From positions 558,001 through 622,000 of the forward strand of contig CAVZKX010000002.1 of NCBI GenBank assembly GCA_963775975.1: DNA of 64,000 nt. The letters run 5' to 3'. Shown in pieces: positions 33,868 to 43,860 of the stretch. Origin of the DNA: JANXQG01 sp963775975. GTDB taxonomy: Bacteria > Planctomycetota > Planctomycetia > Pirellulales > Thermoguttaceae. How positions within the stretch are numbered: position 1 is the first letter of the stretch; each line of letters starts with the position of its first letter. The position numbers and the translations under genes are program-made. Under the pieces are notes generated by a model. That model was not told where the DNA came from. It did no database searches and saw only the letters and a program-made list of their open reading frames with translations.

Positions 33868-33906
33868 TTGGGGAATGGTGTAACGGTAGCACGACTGACT
33901 CTGGAT
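33868..33906 (+). other. attR: Right attachment site within tRNA-Gln
   Basis: The 39 bases repeated at 20633-20671. They span the tRNA 5' end through the anticodon loop, so the recombination site lies in the 5' half of the tRNA gene rather than the more usual 3' end. Confidence 0.8.
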
Positions 33907-33939
33907 CAGTTAGTCAAGGTTCAAATCCTTGTTCCCCAG
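33869..33939 (+). tRNA. tRNA-Gln (anticodon CTG)
   Basis: Complete cloverleaf: acceptor TGGGGAA / TTCCCCA, D arm with TAACGGTAGCA, anticodon stem CTGA/TCAG with loop CTCTGGA giving anticodon CTG, T arm AAGG-TTCAAAT-CCTT, discriminator G. CCA is not encoded. It is the target of the integrative element on its left. Only its 5' half is duplicated at the other end of that element. Confidence 0.95.
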
Positions 33940-34142
33940 TTACGTAAATCCGTACGTGACAAGGAGTTACGTAAGGCTTTTCTTGTAGGCCGACAGCGGG
34001 GTATTGTTCGGGGCTACCCTGGGGCTACCGCAGGTCCTAGAATCCGGCTTTTTCCGTTCTGCGCGAGGTGGACAGGTAGCCCCGCATGACAAGACGCACT
34101 ACGGCCTACTACGAACATCTGTTTCCGGCCTTCTCGCTTGGT

Positions 34143-34334
34143 TCATCGCCTTCCGCAGCACTGAGAGACGACGTAATCCACGATTGTAATCCGTGCCTCC
34201 GCGGCATCGGCCCGTAGCCGCTCGTGCTCTGCGTGCGTGAGTTGCAAGCCGACACGGGCGGTTCTCTTTGCCTCTTCCGGCATGCGTGGCAGGGAACGCC
34301 AATCACGGGCCTTGGCAGTCTTCTCGCGTGGCAT
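34143..34334 (-). CDS. Small ribbon-helix-helix-like protein (63 aa)
   Basis: MPREKTAKARDWRSLPRMPE, then RVGLQLTHAEHERLRADAAE and ARITIVDYVVSQCC. A short strand followed by two helices suggests a ribbon-helix-helix fold, common in accessory proteins of mobile elements. It lies immediately downstream of the clamp-loader-like gene on the same strand. There is no clear ribosome site. Confidence 0.5.
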   Translation of the reverse strand: MPREKTAKARDWRSLPRMPEEAKRTARVGLQLTHAEHERLRADAAEARITIVDYVVSQCCGRR

Positions 34335-34440
34335 CGCGTGGTTGTTGGCCCGTAAAGGTGGCAATACTTTGCCAATCACGGACGGTGCGAAGGCCGTGCG
34401 GGGCCGAACCCGGTCGCGAGAAAGGTGTCGTGCTTTGCAC

Positions 34441-35082
34441 CTATTCGAGCATGTCACCGGACTCGATGGTTTGGAGCATGGCCCGTAGATTGTTGCGGTG
34501 GGTCTTGGCCAATCTGATGTAGTCGTCGAGCGGGCGCCCGTCGAGCCCTTCGGCTTCGGCGATCGTCTTGGCACGTTGGGCGAAGACCTCGGCCAAGCCG
34601 CGGCGGGAAAGCTCCAGCCGGGTGCAGCGGCTCAATAGAGGCTGGGCGTCGTCCAGGTCCTCGAATAGCTTCTCCTGGCCCTCGGCCGTCGTAGTAAAGA
34701 CCCAGATGACGTGCGGCGGGATCGGCTCAAACATGCAAAGCAGGCGGCGGACGATTGCGGCCCGCAGCCCGTGGGCCTCGTTGACGATGAACGCCCGGCC
34801 GTCGAGTCGGCCAAGACAGCGCGACCATTGGGTGCGGTCAATCTCGCGGAGACGGTCAGTCGTCAGATCGCCAGCGTCGATCTCCTCGATGTTAATGGAC
34901 TCGGCAACTTCCGCGGCGATGAGTCGGGCGATGCTGGTCTTGCCGGTCCCGCTCTGACCGCTGACCCAGTAGGCGCGACCGGCCAGGCCGCGCTTGCGAA
35001 GTGCCTCGACTTTGGCAATTACCTTTTCCTGTCCAACCACGTCGGACCAGGTTTGCGGGCGGTGTTGTTCGTGAAGTTGCAT
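34441..35082 (-). CDS. Clamp-loader-like AAA+ ATPase (short RFC/DnaX-type)
   Basis: 213 residues: MQLHEQHRPQTWSDVVGQEK is the RFC/DnaX box (RPxxxxDVVGQ), Walker A SGQSGTGKTSIARLIAAEVA at about residue 42, and Walker B FIVNEAHGL, in which the usual Asp is Asn. It resembles the N-terminal ATPase domain of DNA polymerase III gamma or archaeal RFC small subunits but lacks the C-terminal domain. Mobile elements of planctomycetes and phages often carry such shortened loaders. It is preceded by two GTTTACA repeats and followed by the small RHH-like gene, and may belong to a second element abutting the tRNA. Confidence 0.72.
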   Translation of the reverse strand: MQLHEQHRPQTWSDVVGQEKVIAKVEALRKRGLAGRAYWVSGQSGTGKTSIARLIAAEVAESINIEEIDAGDLTTDRLREIDRTQWSRCLGRLDGRAFIVNEAHGLRAAIVRRLLCMFEPIPPHVIWVFTTTAEGQEKLFEDLDDAQPLLSRCTRLELSRRGLAEVFAQRAKTIAEAEGLDGRPLDDYIRLAKTHRNNLRAMLQTIESGDMLE

Positions 35083-35446
35083 GGCTGTTTCTCCCTTGTT
35101 TCTGGCTTGTTTATCGGCTAATTGAACTATGTTTACATCAGTTTACAATAAACACGCCATAGAGTCAAGGGGTTGCGTGGCGAAAAGTGATTCGCTATGA
35201 ATACAGCCGAGCGCTGCTTTGCCATGTCGCATCGAGACGATGGATCAGAAACGCGACGAACTGGTGATGAAATTGCGATCGAAGAAGTTACAACGCCCCG
35301 CGAGAATCGGTACGGAACAAGGGCTGGGGCCCCCGGAGCCCCCGGGATGTTTCAGCGGACCCGGTGGAAGCGCCGAACGGGACTCCGTCAATCTCGCTCC
35401 CCCGCGTTACTACCAAAACGTTGTTAAGATAGGCAATAAAGGCGGG
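35083..35446. other. Intergenic gap with paired GTTTACA boxes
   Basis: No supported gene in 364 bases. Two GTTTACA boxes at 35131-35137 and 35141-35147 match the arm-type repeats of the neighbouring island but lie outside it, upstream of the clamp-loader-like gene. An open frame from about 35197 has no protein features I can support. Confidence 0.4.
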
Positions 35447-37756
35447 TTACAAATTGTAGCGCCTCCGGCGGGCCTCGAATGCCTCGGCGCCACCTTCGAG
35501 AAGGCTCACAACCGTATCAACGATGTCGTCATTGTCGATTGAGCCGTGTTGACCAACTTTGCCCTTCCGGTCGCTTTCTGCCTCCAATACCACGACCTGC
35601 TCAGCGTCACCTCCCACTAGGATGTTCGCGTCGTGGGTGCAGACGATGATCTGCCTCTGTTCTTTGAGCACGGCAAGCACGTTCATTAGTACTGTGCCGA
35701 TCAACCGCTTATCGACATTGTCCTCCGGTTGGTCGATTACGAGTGGCGTGGTTTGCGCGAGGGCAACCAGAGGAAGCATCGCACTTGAACGCTGACCTGG
35801 CGATTTCCGATCTACCGGGTCACCATTCAGCAGAATGGCCTCGTGGTCGTCCCAAGGAGTTTCCTGGAGCTCCAAGATTGCTTCAAAGCGACTCCCATCC
35901 TCGGTGAGCATCTCCACATCAGCCGTCTCATGGTGTTCAAACGGCCTGGTCTTGGAAATGCAAAGGCTGCTGTCTTCCGCATCAAAATCGGCGACCGCGC
36001 CGACGAGTTCGTCCATGTTGCCGTCAAAAAGCATCCGCGCAAGCGATACAGGTGTTGTGTGCTCTGCGACAAGGGCTCTGACCTTCTTAACTTGATTTCC
36101 TCGCGCCCGTAAATGCGGTGCAGTCGGTCTGAAAACTCCGACGTATCACGCCCCGCACGGAACTCGATGGAGACTTTCATATCCTCCGGCAAGAACTCGT
36201 TGAGCGTCCGCTCGGTGTTTTCGTTATACCTAGTCCGAATTCCCGCGACTTCGTTCTGTACGCGGACAAGTTGTTCGGCTACAGAGCGTCTTTCCTGAAG
36301 GGCTTTCTGTAGTTCTCCCCATGCCCGAAGGTAGGAGTTGCGGATACCCGTCACACGGTCGAGACGGGCCTGCGCATTTCTCCTCAGGTCAGCGATTCTC
36401 TGCATCGACGTGTCTTCCGCGAAACGCTCACGGAGCGCCCGCTGAAGTCCTTCCAATGAAGTGTCGACCTGAGCGCGGTGGTCGCTAACCGCTGCCAGGA
36501 AAGCTCGAATGCGCTCAACCGACTGCTGAATATAACCCTGGACTTCCGCTTCGGCTGCGACGACCCTCAGCCTCTCCAACTCGCCCTCATTCCACCAGTC
36601 TCGTAGGGCCTGCATTCCGCCTTGGAGCAATTGATCTACCTCGCCGCGCAATGTTACGGGAGATAACCGCGCTAGTCTTTCAATTAGTTCATTGGCATTG
36701 GTTTCCAGCCGCACAAGCAGTCCGCGTTTCGCGTTTTCAAGGTCAATCGCCGAAAAAAGTTCTTGCACTTCGGGCTTGTTTTGCCGTTCGAAGTCCGCCT
36801 GATATTCCTTGAATCGCGCGATTTCCCCACCGCTTTGGGCAAACGCCGCCTTGACTGCTGCAACGCAGGCGCAATCTCTCCGCGGCTTGCCCTTAGCTGA
36901 TTCCGGATTTCCGCGCACCGCTGGAGCACGGGCAACAGTTCCGGTATAAGCCGGTCCAGCAGGTCGCGTTGTCGCCCATGCTCGCGGCCTAGACTCTCGA
37001 TCTCGCTCCAACCGTACAGACGCAGCGGAAAGTCACCTGTCGCCTCGACATTGTCGATCTCGAGGGGGTCGCCGTCGAGCGTGAATACCTTCGTGGCATA
37101 ATCCGCCTTTTCATCAAACGTCGCTTCCAGAATCCGAACGTCGCCCGCACTAGTGCGATAGGCGACCCGAATGATGCTTCCGCAAAGCGTTCCACTTTGG
37201 CGGCTTCGGACGCTCTCCGCAAGGGATGAGTCGAGTTCGTCTAACGTTTCGTTGTAACCGAAAACATAACGCAGGCATTCGACAACGGTTGACTTTCCCG
37301 AGCCGCGCACGCCAATCACGCAGTTCAGGTTCTCTGCGAGTGCGATTGTCACGTCCTCAAAGAAAGAATCCTCATTCCCCTGGATGCGGATACCGAGAAT
37401 GCGCGGGCTTGGCGCAGTCGGGAGATTGTTAGGGAAGCGAATACGGGTGTCTGGGAACGACAATGCTTGTTTCAGTCCAGTCAATCCAAGCCGCGTCATC
37501 TTGATGTGCGTTACGCGATCCGGCTGGCAGAAATGCTCCACGTTATGCGCGTCGAATGTGAGCAGAGTTGCCAGCGACCGGGTTCTACCGTCCACTTCGG
37601 AAACCCAGCGGTAGTGCATTGAGTCCCGCGCAGAATGGACTTCGATTGCGTCCAAACCGGACTCATACAAGTAAGTCTTAAGGTTTTCAGGCACGGCGTT
37701 GGCCCGCTCGGTGGCGACGCCGTCGTCACCGCAGATGATAAGCAAATTGTCTTTAG

Positions 37757-39258
37757 TTTGACTGTGTAAGTCAGATCCGTAGATGTATCTTGCGTGGTGG
37801 TAAGCGTTTGCGCTTCTTCCAGTAGAAGAAGCGGGCTTGTTCTTTGCGACGGTTGAGCCGCGTGGCGCGGTCGCAGAGATGCTTTAATGTGTTTGATTGC
37901 AGTTCCTCATGCAGCAATTGCCCAATGATCCAACGAACCTCTTGTAGCGAGAGGCACGGCGCCTTTTTTTCCCCCTCGCCGCTTCTCTTGCGTCAGGAAC
38001 CATGTGGCCAACAAGGTGAGTGTCTGATGGTGATGCCATCCCTGCCAGGTACGAACTTGGTACTGCGCCAAGCCGGCTTCGCCCTTGGCGCGGCGAAGAC
38101 ATTCCTCGATGCGACGCTCTGCGTTCAGGACCCGCGCAAACTCGTTCAGCGGCGTGTCGAAGGGCGCGTTGGACAAGCAGTAATCGTGCTTGAACGTCCC
38201 GTCGCCTTGCCGTTCGCGAAAGACCACCAGCGTTTCCTCCGGACCGTTGCGATGCCCGAGCTTGGTCTGCACACGCGCCTTCACGGCCTCGACCACCAGC
38301 GGTCCCCTCTCGCCCGGCCGAATCTCGATCTGCGTCCAACTCTTCACCGTCTTCATCCAGTTCTCCGCACGTTGGAAAGGAACCTTGGGCAGTCGGCCAG
38401 AACCTTGGTACGGCGGCGGAGTCGCGTCCAGGTCGCGGACCTGCGTGTTGGACGGGACGGCCAACAGGTACTGCTCGCCCAACGTCCGCAATTGTTCGCG
38501 AAACGGGCAGTTTCGGCCCATTTCGTCGTCCCCCGTCACCCAGCGATGCGGCAACACGCCGCGATGCTGGCGAAGCATTTCAAGCGCCAGTTCGTGCCGC
38601 GTGCGGAAGCGAATCTCTTTGGGAACTCTCGCCCGCCGGCAACGCTTTTTGTCCTTGGTCCACTCCTCCGGCAGATAGAGTCGCGTGTCGACCAAGGCAT
38701 GTTCCTTGCGTGTGACGTAGCCCAAGTAAACGCCCACCTGGCAGTTGTCCACCTTGCCGGCGCGGCCACACCATTGCCGCGCCACGCCCACCGACGCCTT
38801 GCCTTGTTTGAGCACGCCCGAGGGATCGAACACCAGCACGCCGTCGGCTTCGCCCAGCGCTTCACCGATTTGTCTGGCCAACTCGTCGATCATGGGTTTC
38901 CACTCCCACGGGTTCTGACCGATGAACTTCTGCAGCGGCTGCCGATCGTGCTCGTACAAGTAAGCGATCGACTCGATGTTCTTGCGTTTCACGTTGGACA
39001 CCAAACCTGTCACGTACTCCTCCAGATGGTCGCGTTGTGCCGCATATTTCAAGCTCGCCGCGAACGGTTGAACAAACTCCTTCAGTCGACTCTGCACACC
39101 ATCCAACGCCTGGGGTTTGACCTCAGCGTCAGCCATCAGTTCCTGATACCGCACCACAAATCGCCGGTCCATGGCGACCTCCTTTCCGTGAAATCCATTC
39201 GACGGAAAGACTACCAACAAAAGGACTTACGTCCAATGTCAACCTTTACACAGTCAAA
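37757..39258 (-). mobile_element. Complete IS701-family insertion sequence (1502 bp)
   Basis: Terminal inverted repeats TTTGACTGTGTAA at 37757-37769 and its complement at 39246-39258, flanked on both sides by TTAG (37753-37756 and 39259-39262). A 4-bp duplication of YTAR type is the IS701-family habit. One transposase gene fills the element. It interrupts the trlF-like gene at the PHP/ATPase linker. Confidence 0.92.
37771..39172 (-). CDS. IS701-family DDE transposase, frameshifted near the C-terminus
   Basis: The ATG at 39172 (MDRRFVVRYQELMADAEVKP) has AAGGAGGT upstream. Catalytic residues lie in VFDPSGVLKQGKASVG (D), WVTGDDEMGRNCPFREQL (D) and ERRIEECLRRAKGEAGLAQY (E). The first frame stops at 37907, but after an extra base in a G/A homopolymer run near 37970 the other frame continues LSLQEVRWIIGQLLHEEL and ends QARFFYWKKRKRLPPRKIHL, the usual IS701 tail, at a TGA 37771-37773 just inside the inverted repeat. 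A programmed -1 slip would give the wrong frame, so an indel error is more likely. Confidence 0.9.
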
Positions 39259-39827
39259 TTAGCCACCTGCCGGAATTTGCACCTGATTCCCTGGTCATTA
39301 TCGACATGAGCTGCAATGCAGATTCCACGCTCGTTGTGGACTCGCTCCACCCACTCGCGCAGCGTCAGTCCAGTCACGTCCTCCTGACCAGTACGCCGGG
39401 CGTCTTCCGGAATATGATTCTGCCCATGCAAAAGCCGCGCGAACTCCTCCTTCGTTGCCCCGTCTGGAAGTATCGTGACAAGATGAATGCGGGCGAAACC
39501 GAGCGGGGGCTGAAGACGGAGGTTGACCTCCATCCCGGGAAGGACCATGAACTGGTCGTTGCTTCCGACCCGAGCACTCAAGCGAGCGGCGAAATCGCAC
39601 CGCATGTGGTCCGTTACGGCAACGCAATCAAGGTGCGGTCGCAATTCGCCGCGGAATTCGTCCAATCCTTGATCGCCATCAAACCGCGTGCGGTGGTTTC
39701 TGGCTTCGTCGACTCCGCGACGTCCCCAGTCATGGCTATCAGGCGAGTGAAGGTGGACGGCAACACGACGGAAGCGAGCGGTGCGTTCGCGCAATCCATC
39801 AAACTGACAAATCAGCGGCCCGAACAT

Positions 39828-40354
39828 TGCATTGTCCTTTTGGCTCCTCGCCAGAGTGAGAGGTGGTTATTACTGGCTCGTGAAGCCATAAAAAGCCATC
39901 TCAGTGACATCGTGAAATCGCCGATGTCCAGGTTAGATTATGCTTTCGCTGACATTAGCATACAGTGGCACCCGCGAGAAGGGGGACCGCCCACACGAGA
40001 CTTGTCCTCTCACGGTCCGCGAAATCCTCAACGCGCAGATTGCGATGAAGCTGGCGTAGATTGCAAAGCCGGCATTTCCCGCTCCAACATCCGCTATTGC
40101 CGTCGCGGTTTCTGCGCGATTGTGAGCAAGATGACTACTCTGCCGTTTTCAGCGTTCTTTCGCGGAATGTAAGAAACGGTACTTTGGCGCGGGCCGATTT
40201 AGCTTGCTCAATTCCAAAGCCGGCGCGTCTGCTTTCTTACAAATCGTTGCTGGGCTCGCAGGAATCCGGGGGTTTTGCCGTATGGAATGCACTCGCCGAT
40301 TTCCGGCAATATTGTTTTGAAACTGGTCCGCGACGTGGGAACGTGCCCTCTACA
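39828..40354. other. Gap without recognised genes
   Basis: 527 bases upstream of the trlF-like gene. The open frames present lack coding character and ribosome sites. It probably contains the promoter of the trlF-like gene, but I cannot point to a convincing one. Confidence 0.4.
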
Positions 40355-40594
40355 TCAACCCAAGCGCGTTAGTTCATCGTGGTCCGCCGCAGAAATAGAC
40401 TCGACGTGCCCGGCCCGAAACAGGCAGCAAGCCGCGATAGCGGCGCTTGGGTCGCCCAGGTGCTCCACACGTTCCCAGCATGGCCAGCACACTAGATCGC
40501 CCTCGAAATGCCAGTGTTTAAGACCGGGATCTCGGCGGCAAACGATGCACCGTCCGGATCGGTGGCCGAATGGATCCTTTGGGAACGTGCTCAT
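40355..40594 (-). CDS. CxxC mini-protein, paralogue A
   Basis: 79 residues: MSTFPKDPFGHRSGRCIVCR, then DPGLKHWHFEGDLVCWPCWE, RVEHLGDPSAA, CCLFRAGHVES. Two CxxC pairs (CIVC, CWPC) with nearby histidines suggest a zinc ribbon. A clear paralogue is at 48244-48498, sharing FPxxPFG, CxxCxRDxGLxHWH, GDLxCWPCWxRVEHLG and LFRAG. The start overlaps the stop of an upstream remnant (ATGA). Family not recognised. Confidence 0.7.
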   Translation of the reverse strand: MSTFPKDPFGHRSGRCIVCRRDPGLKHWHFEGDLVCWPCWERVEHLGDPSAAIAACCLFRAGHVESISAADHDELTRLG

Positions 40595-40770
40595 TCCCTG
40601 CCCTTGTATGTTTGGGAATCTACGCCAGCTTCATGGCGAGCAATCTCGTCGAGCCATTTTACCGCTTCCTACTCCCGCCTTCGCCGCCGCATCCTCCGCC
40701 AGGCGATCGACGCCACCCACCAATGGCCCGACCGCGACCTCTTCGAGAACAGCCCTGCGGTGGCAAAGCA
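40591..40770 (-). pseudogene. Small gene remnant upstream of CxxC paralogue A
   Basis: The minus strand reads SGHWWVASIAWRRMRRRRRE, then a TAG, then EAVKWLDEIARHEAGVDSQT and YKGRE, stopping at a TGA that overlaps the CxxC start. The TAG falls where a tyrosine codon would fit. It looks like the C-terminal part of a small basic protein formerly translated together with the CxxC protein. The rest of the 340-base gap up to 40934 shows nothing. Confidence 0.35.
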
Positions 40771-40934
40771 GTAGCCGAGCTCTAGCACAGCGCGGTCATC
40801 GCACGCCGTCGCGGTGCTTATTAATACTAACTGCGTCGCTGCGTCCCCGTTTCAACGTCCTGCTGCTCCTCAATCGCGTGATTGACTGTATTGCACGCGC
40901 CAGCTAGACTAAATGGGAAACTTGGAGCCAGCAC

Positions 40935-42419
40935 ATGAAGATAACGCTCGTCATATTCGTGGCCCTGGTTTTCCCCTCTTCCTTGATGGGCCAGGACTCA
41001 GCCGAGAGGCAACCGGCCCACAGTCAGCGCGCCGAGAAACAGCCTGTCCCGAAGGAGGCTGCGCAAGCGCGGGCGGCGAAGCTGATCAAGGAGCTTTATG
41101 GCGGCGAGTGGGCTGCCGCCAAGACATCCGCTCAGAAGGAGGACCTGGCAATTAAACTGCTCGATAAGGGAAAAGAGTCAACGGGAGACCCGGGAGGCCA
41201 GTTCGCCTTGTTCAAAGTAGCTAGGGACGTGGCGCTCCAGGCCGGCGATTCTCACATAGCGTTCGAGGCAATCGACGCTTTGGCAGATGAATTCACCGTT
41301 GACGGTGTCGAAATGAAAACGGCGGCGCTGGCCAAGGTCGTCTCTGTGTCCCAGAGGCCCGACCAGCACATGCAATCCGCCGAGGATGCGATGGCGGCGC
41401 TGGATGAGGCCATCAGCCACGATAACTACACGGCAGCGGCGCGCCTCGGCGAATTTGCTCTCGCCGAGGCTGACGAAACGCGCGATAAGGATCTTCGCAG
41501 CCGCGCTCGCGGCGTTATCGATGCAGCCAGAAAATCGGCGAGCGCGTTCGAGGTCGCCGAGGCGGCGAAGGCCACGCTCGGCAAGAATCCGCTCGATGCA
41601 AAGGCCAACTCAATCGTGGGCCGATACCTTTGCTTCGTCAAGCGCGATTGGAACGGTTTGTCGATGCTCGCCCTCGGCGACGATGAGTCGATGAGGCTTG
41701 TTGCGAAGCTGGACCTTGCGGGCACCGCTTCATCAACCGAACAAGTCCGATTGGGCGACGCCTGGTGGGACCTGGCCGAAAAGCAAACCGGCGCCGTAAA
41801 GAAGCAATGCAGAGCCAGAGCCGGCCACTGGTATGAAGGCGCCCTGCCGGGCCTATCCGGATTGACGAAGGACAAAGTGCAGAAACGGCTCCAAGCGGAG
41901 GCGCCGCCACCGCCGGCAAGGAAGAGCGCTCCGTCACTCTTTCGCATAATCAATCGCAATAGCGGAATGTGCCTTTGCCCCAGGGATGGCGGGACCGGCA
42001 AAGCGCAGGACGTGGAACTGTTACAGGTGCCGCTGGCCCCCTTTACGCCGGACCAGGCGTGGAAAGTTGACAAAGTCCAGGGCTACTGTTGGATCGTAAA
42101 CCTCAAGAGCGACGGTTGCATCGCGGTAGCAAAAGCATCGAAAAACCCCGGCTCGGGAATATGGGTCCCGCCCAAGGACCCCAAGGCGCTCGAACAGCAA
42201 TGGGAACTGAAGTCTTTGCCCGGCGGTTATTTCGAGATTATCAATCGTAATAGCGGCTATTGCCTCGCTATTCCGGAAGGCAAGAAATCGGCCGGCCAAA
42301 CGGCGTGTCAGTTTCCCTTCGCTGGAGAACTCGACCAACAGTGGCGAATCGAAGTTGCTCCCGATGAAAGGAAATCGAAGGACTTACGGCGGAGGAAAAG
42401 GGGGGACATTAATGATTGA
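40935..42419 (+). CDS. Secreted protein with C-terminal ricin-type beta-trefoil lectin domain
   Basis: 494 residues. Signal peptide MKITLVIFVALVFPSSLMGQ; a helical domain at about 45-330 (ARAAKLIKELYGGEWAAAKT, WWDLAEKQTGAVKKQCRARA, HWYEGALPGLSGLTKDKVQK) of a kind that recurs in planctomycete secreted proteins; then a proline linker and a beta-trefoil (LFRIINRNSGMCLCPRDGGT, QAWKVDKVQGYCWIVNLKSD, FEIINRNSGYCLAIPEGKKS, ELDQQWRIEVA) typical of ricin B lectins. It probably binds extracellular glycans. It stands alone. Confidence 0.8.
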   Translation: MKITLVIFVALVFPSSLMGQDSAERQPAHSQRAEKQPVPKEAAQARAAKLIKELYGGEWAAAKTSAQKEDLAIKLLDKGKESTGDPGGQFALFKVARDVALQAGDSHIAFEAIDALADEFTVDGVEMKTAALAKVVSVSQRPDQHMQSAEDAMAALDEAISHDNYTAAARLGEFALAEADETRDKDLRSRARGVIDAARKSASAFEVAEAAKATLGKNPLDAKANSIVGRYLCFVKRDWNGLSMLALGDDESMRLVAKLDLAGTASSTEQVRLGDAWWDLAEKQTGAVKKQCRARAGHWYEGALPGLSGLTKDKVQKRLQAEAPPPPARKSAPSLFRIINRNSGMCLCPRDGGTGKAQDVELLQVPLAPFTPDQAWKVDKVQGYCWIVNLKSDGCIAVAKASKNPGSGIWVPPKDPKALEQQWELKSLPGGYFEIINRNSGYCLAIPEGKKSAGQTACQFPFAGELDQQWRIEVAPDERKSKDLRRRKRGDIND

Positions 42420-42454
42420 TTAGAAATCAGTGATGTCCACTTCTCCGTCGCACA

Positions 42455-43680
42455 TTAGGAGCGAGGGGATATGTCAAGCGGGCGTAAATAGAGGGGATGA
42501 GTTCCATTTTGGTGCGAGTAATTGGACGTATTACCTTTTTCACCCGCGCGCTCGCATCGCCGCCGCCAGCGATACGAAACCAGCGCGGCTGCGCCGCAGC
42601 CTGCGAGCGTGAGCGTGCTAGGCTCAGGCGTTGGAGTCAGCAAGAAGGCGCGGTATTGCCCGCTCGGATTGATTCCGCTACCGCAGATTTGGCCAGCGTC
42701 GTTGACTCCTGTCGCGTCTTCCAGAGTCCAGCCGGAAGACGAAGAAATTAGGCTGTTGAGGTCCGTCATGACAAGGTTCTGATCGAGAAACGCCCGGTTG
42801 CCGCTGATGCTGGCGGCTGTACCGACGATCAATCCGCTTTCGTTAATGTCGTTGGCATAGCTGGACGGATAGCCGCTGAGCGCGCCGATAGACCTCATGC
42901 TTCCGTTGCTGAAGAGGAAGGCTAAGTAATTGTGATTCCCGGTATTCGATGCCATGCCTACGACTTGTCCTTTGTTGTTGATAGCGTCGGCCTCACTTAT
43001 ATTGCCGCCGAAGGCATCCCCGAGATACTGCATCGTGCCGCCGGTGTCGATGAATCCCTGTTGCACATGGTTGCTCGTCCAATGGCCAACGACCTGCCCG
43101 CTGTCGTTGATGCCAAAGGCTGCGCCTTCGTCCCCGCCGGCATTTGCATTGGGGATAACCGGCGGACCTACGACTTGCGGCGTCCCGCCGCTGATAACAA
43201 TGGAAATCGGGTTCCAGCCGATTTGTTCCTCATCCCAGCCAGCGACTTGTCCCGAACCGTTGATAGCTTTGGCTTCGGCAACGTTGGTGCCGGGGCGCAA
43301 AGGCAGAATCTGCATCGATCCGCCGCTATAAAGAAAGAAGCGATCGTATTGCTGGCCGCTGTTCTGGTTGTAGACGTTGCCGACGACTTGCCCGCTGTCG
43401 TTAATGGCCGTTGCCATGCTCTTATTCCCGCGCGCGCGCCCACGCCGATACTCTGCATACTGCCCCCAGTGAAAAGAAACGCCTGTACAGCATCGCCGCT
43501 CGTCGAATAGCCCACGACTTGCCCGCTGTTGTTTAGTCCGAAGGCGGTGCTGTCCAAGTATCCGGGAATTGTTCCTAGGTCGGTCACCGTGAATCGGATT
43601 GGCGTCGTGGAAGATTGTGCGTCTGCGCTGCTGGCGAAAAGAGCGACACTTAGGGCAATCGTGCATGCAAGGTATTTCAT
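42455..43680 (-). CDS. HAF-repeat PEP-CTERM protein, frameshifted
   Basis: From MKYLACTIALSVALFASSAD (signal peptide, ATG at 43680) the protein is a series of HAF-type repeats, seven-blade-like units with the consensus GINDSGQVVGxxx...AFLxxGG (e.g. AFGLNNSGQVVGYSTSGDAV, INDSGQVVGNVYNQNSGQQY). The C-terminus has TPEPSTLTLAGCGAAALVSY followed by RWRRRCER, a PEP-CTERM sorting signal, although the frame runs 27 residues further. The frame changes within a (CG)n run at 43429-43439, between GVGARA and GNKSMATAIND. It is probably exported and exosortase-processed. Confidence 0.82.
43429..43439. repeat. CG dinucleotide run at the frameshift of the HAF-repeat gene
   Basis: CGCGCGCGCGC within coding sequence, exactly where the reading frame of the HAF-repeat protein changes. 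Such runs slip during replication and are also hard to call correctly in some sequencing chemistries. Confidence 0.7.
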
Positions 43681-43860
43681 GTTAGCCTTTTCGGAAACGG
43701 AGCGGAGCAATTTGCACCTTCCGGCCGCATAAGATGCTTCCTTCCGGCTACATAAGTTGACTAGATAACAAATCCAAAAGACTGTCAATGATTTGTCTGC
43801 GGAAGCTCTGTGGAGGATCTGCGGAGAGTTTGTGGAAGCTATTCTTCCAGCCGGAGCTGT

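Larger units (their letters stand above)
20633..33906. mobile_element. 13.2-kb integrative element in tRNA-Gln(CTG)
   Basis: Bounded by 39-nt direct repeats of the tRNA-Gln 5' half (20633-20671 and 33868-33906). Just inside both ends lie clusters of TGTAAAC arm-type repeats (three at 20757-20792, five at 33731-33835), and TAAGTCCTTAT occurs near each end (20709-20719, 33846-33856). A tyrosine-recombinase gene (32209-33693) abuts the right end. Cargo: LRR protein, DUF6930-like, SEC-C, secreted and BON proteins and many small unknown genes, with several remnants. No conjugation genes or relaxase are visible, so it would be a small integrative or mobilisable island. The crossover apparently lies in the anticodon half and the element supplies a new 5' half and promoter to the tRNA. 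Confidence 0.85.
35447..39827 (-). pseudogene. TrlF-type PHP-AAA ATPase gene, split by IS701 and frameshifted
   Basis: The N-terminal part (39827 to 39259) is a PHP phosphoesterase domain (VAVHLHSPDSHDW, AVTDHMRCDF, ICIAAHVDNDQGI). After removal of the insertion at 37757-39258 and one copy of its TTAG target duplication, the frame rejoins exactly (FRQVA-KDNLLIICGDDGV). The SMC/RecN-like ATPase part has Walker A CVIGVRGSGKSTVVECLRY, a long coiled coil and Walker B TTPLVIDQPEDNVDKRLIG. Two more single-base frameshifts lie near 36880 and 36095. PHP plus SMC-like ATPase is the architecture of TrlF-family proteins, implicated in tRNA or phage-related stress and defence. It is inactive as it stands, at least because of the insertion. 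Confidence 0.82.

Noticed and set aside
37907..37980. Programmed -1 frameshift in the IS701 transposase
   Set aside because: The A-rich run looks slippery, but a -1 slip gives a nonsense frame; the family-like tail lies in the +1 frame, so a base insertion is the better explanation.
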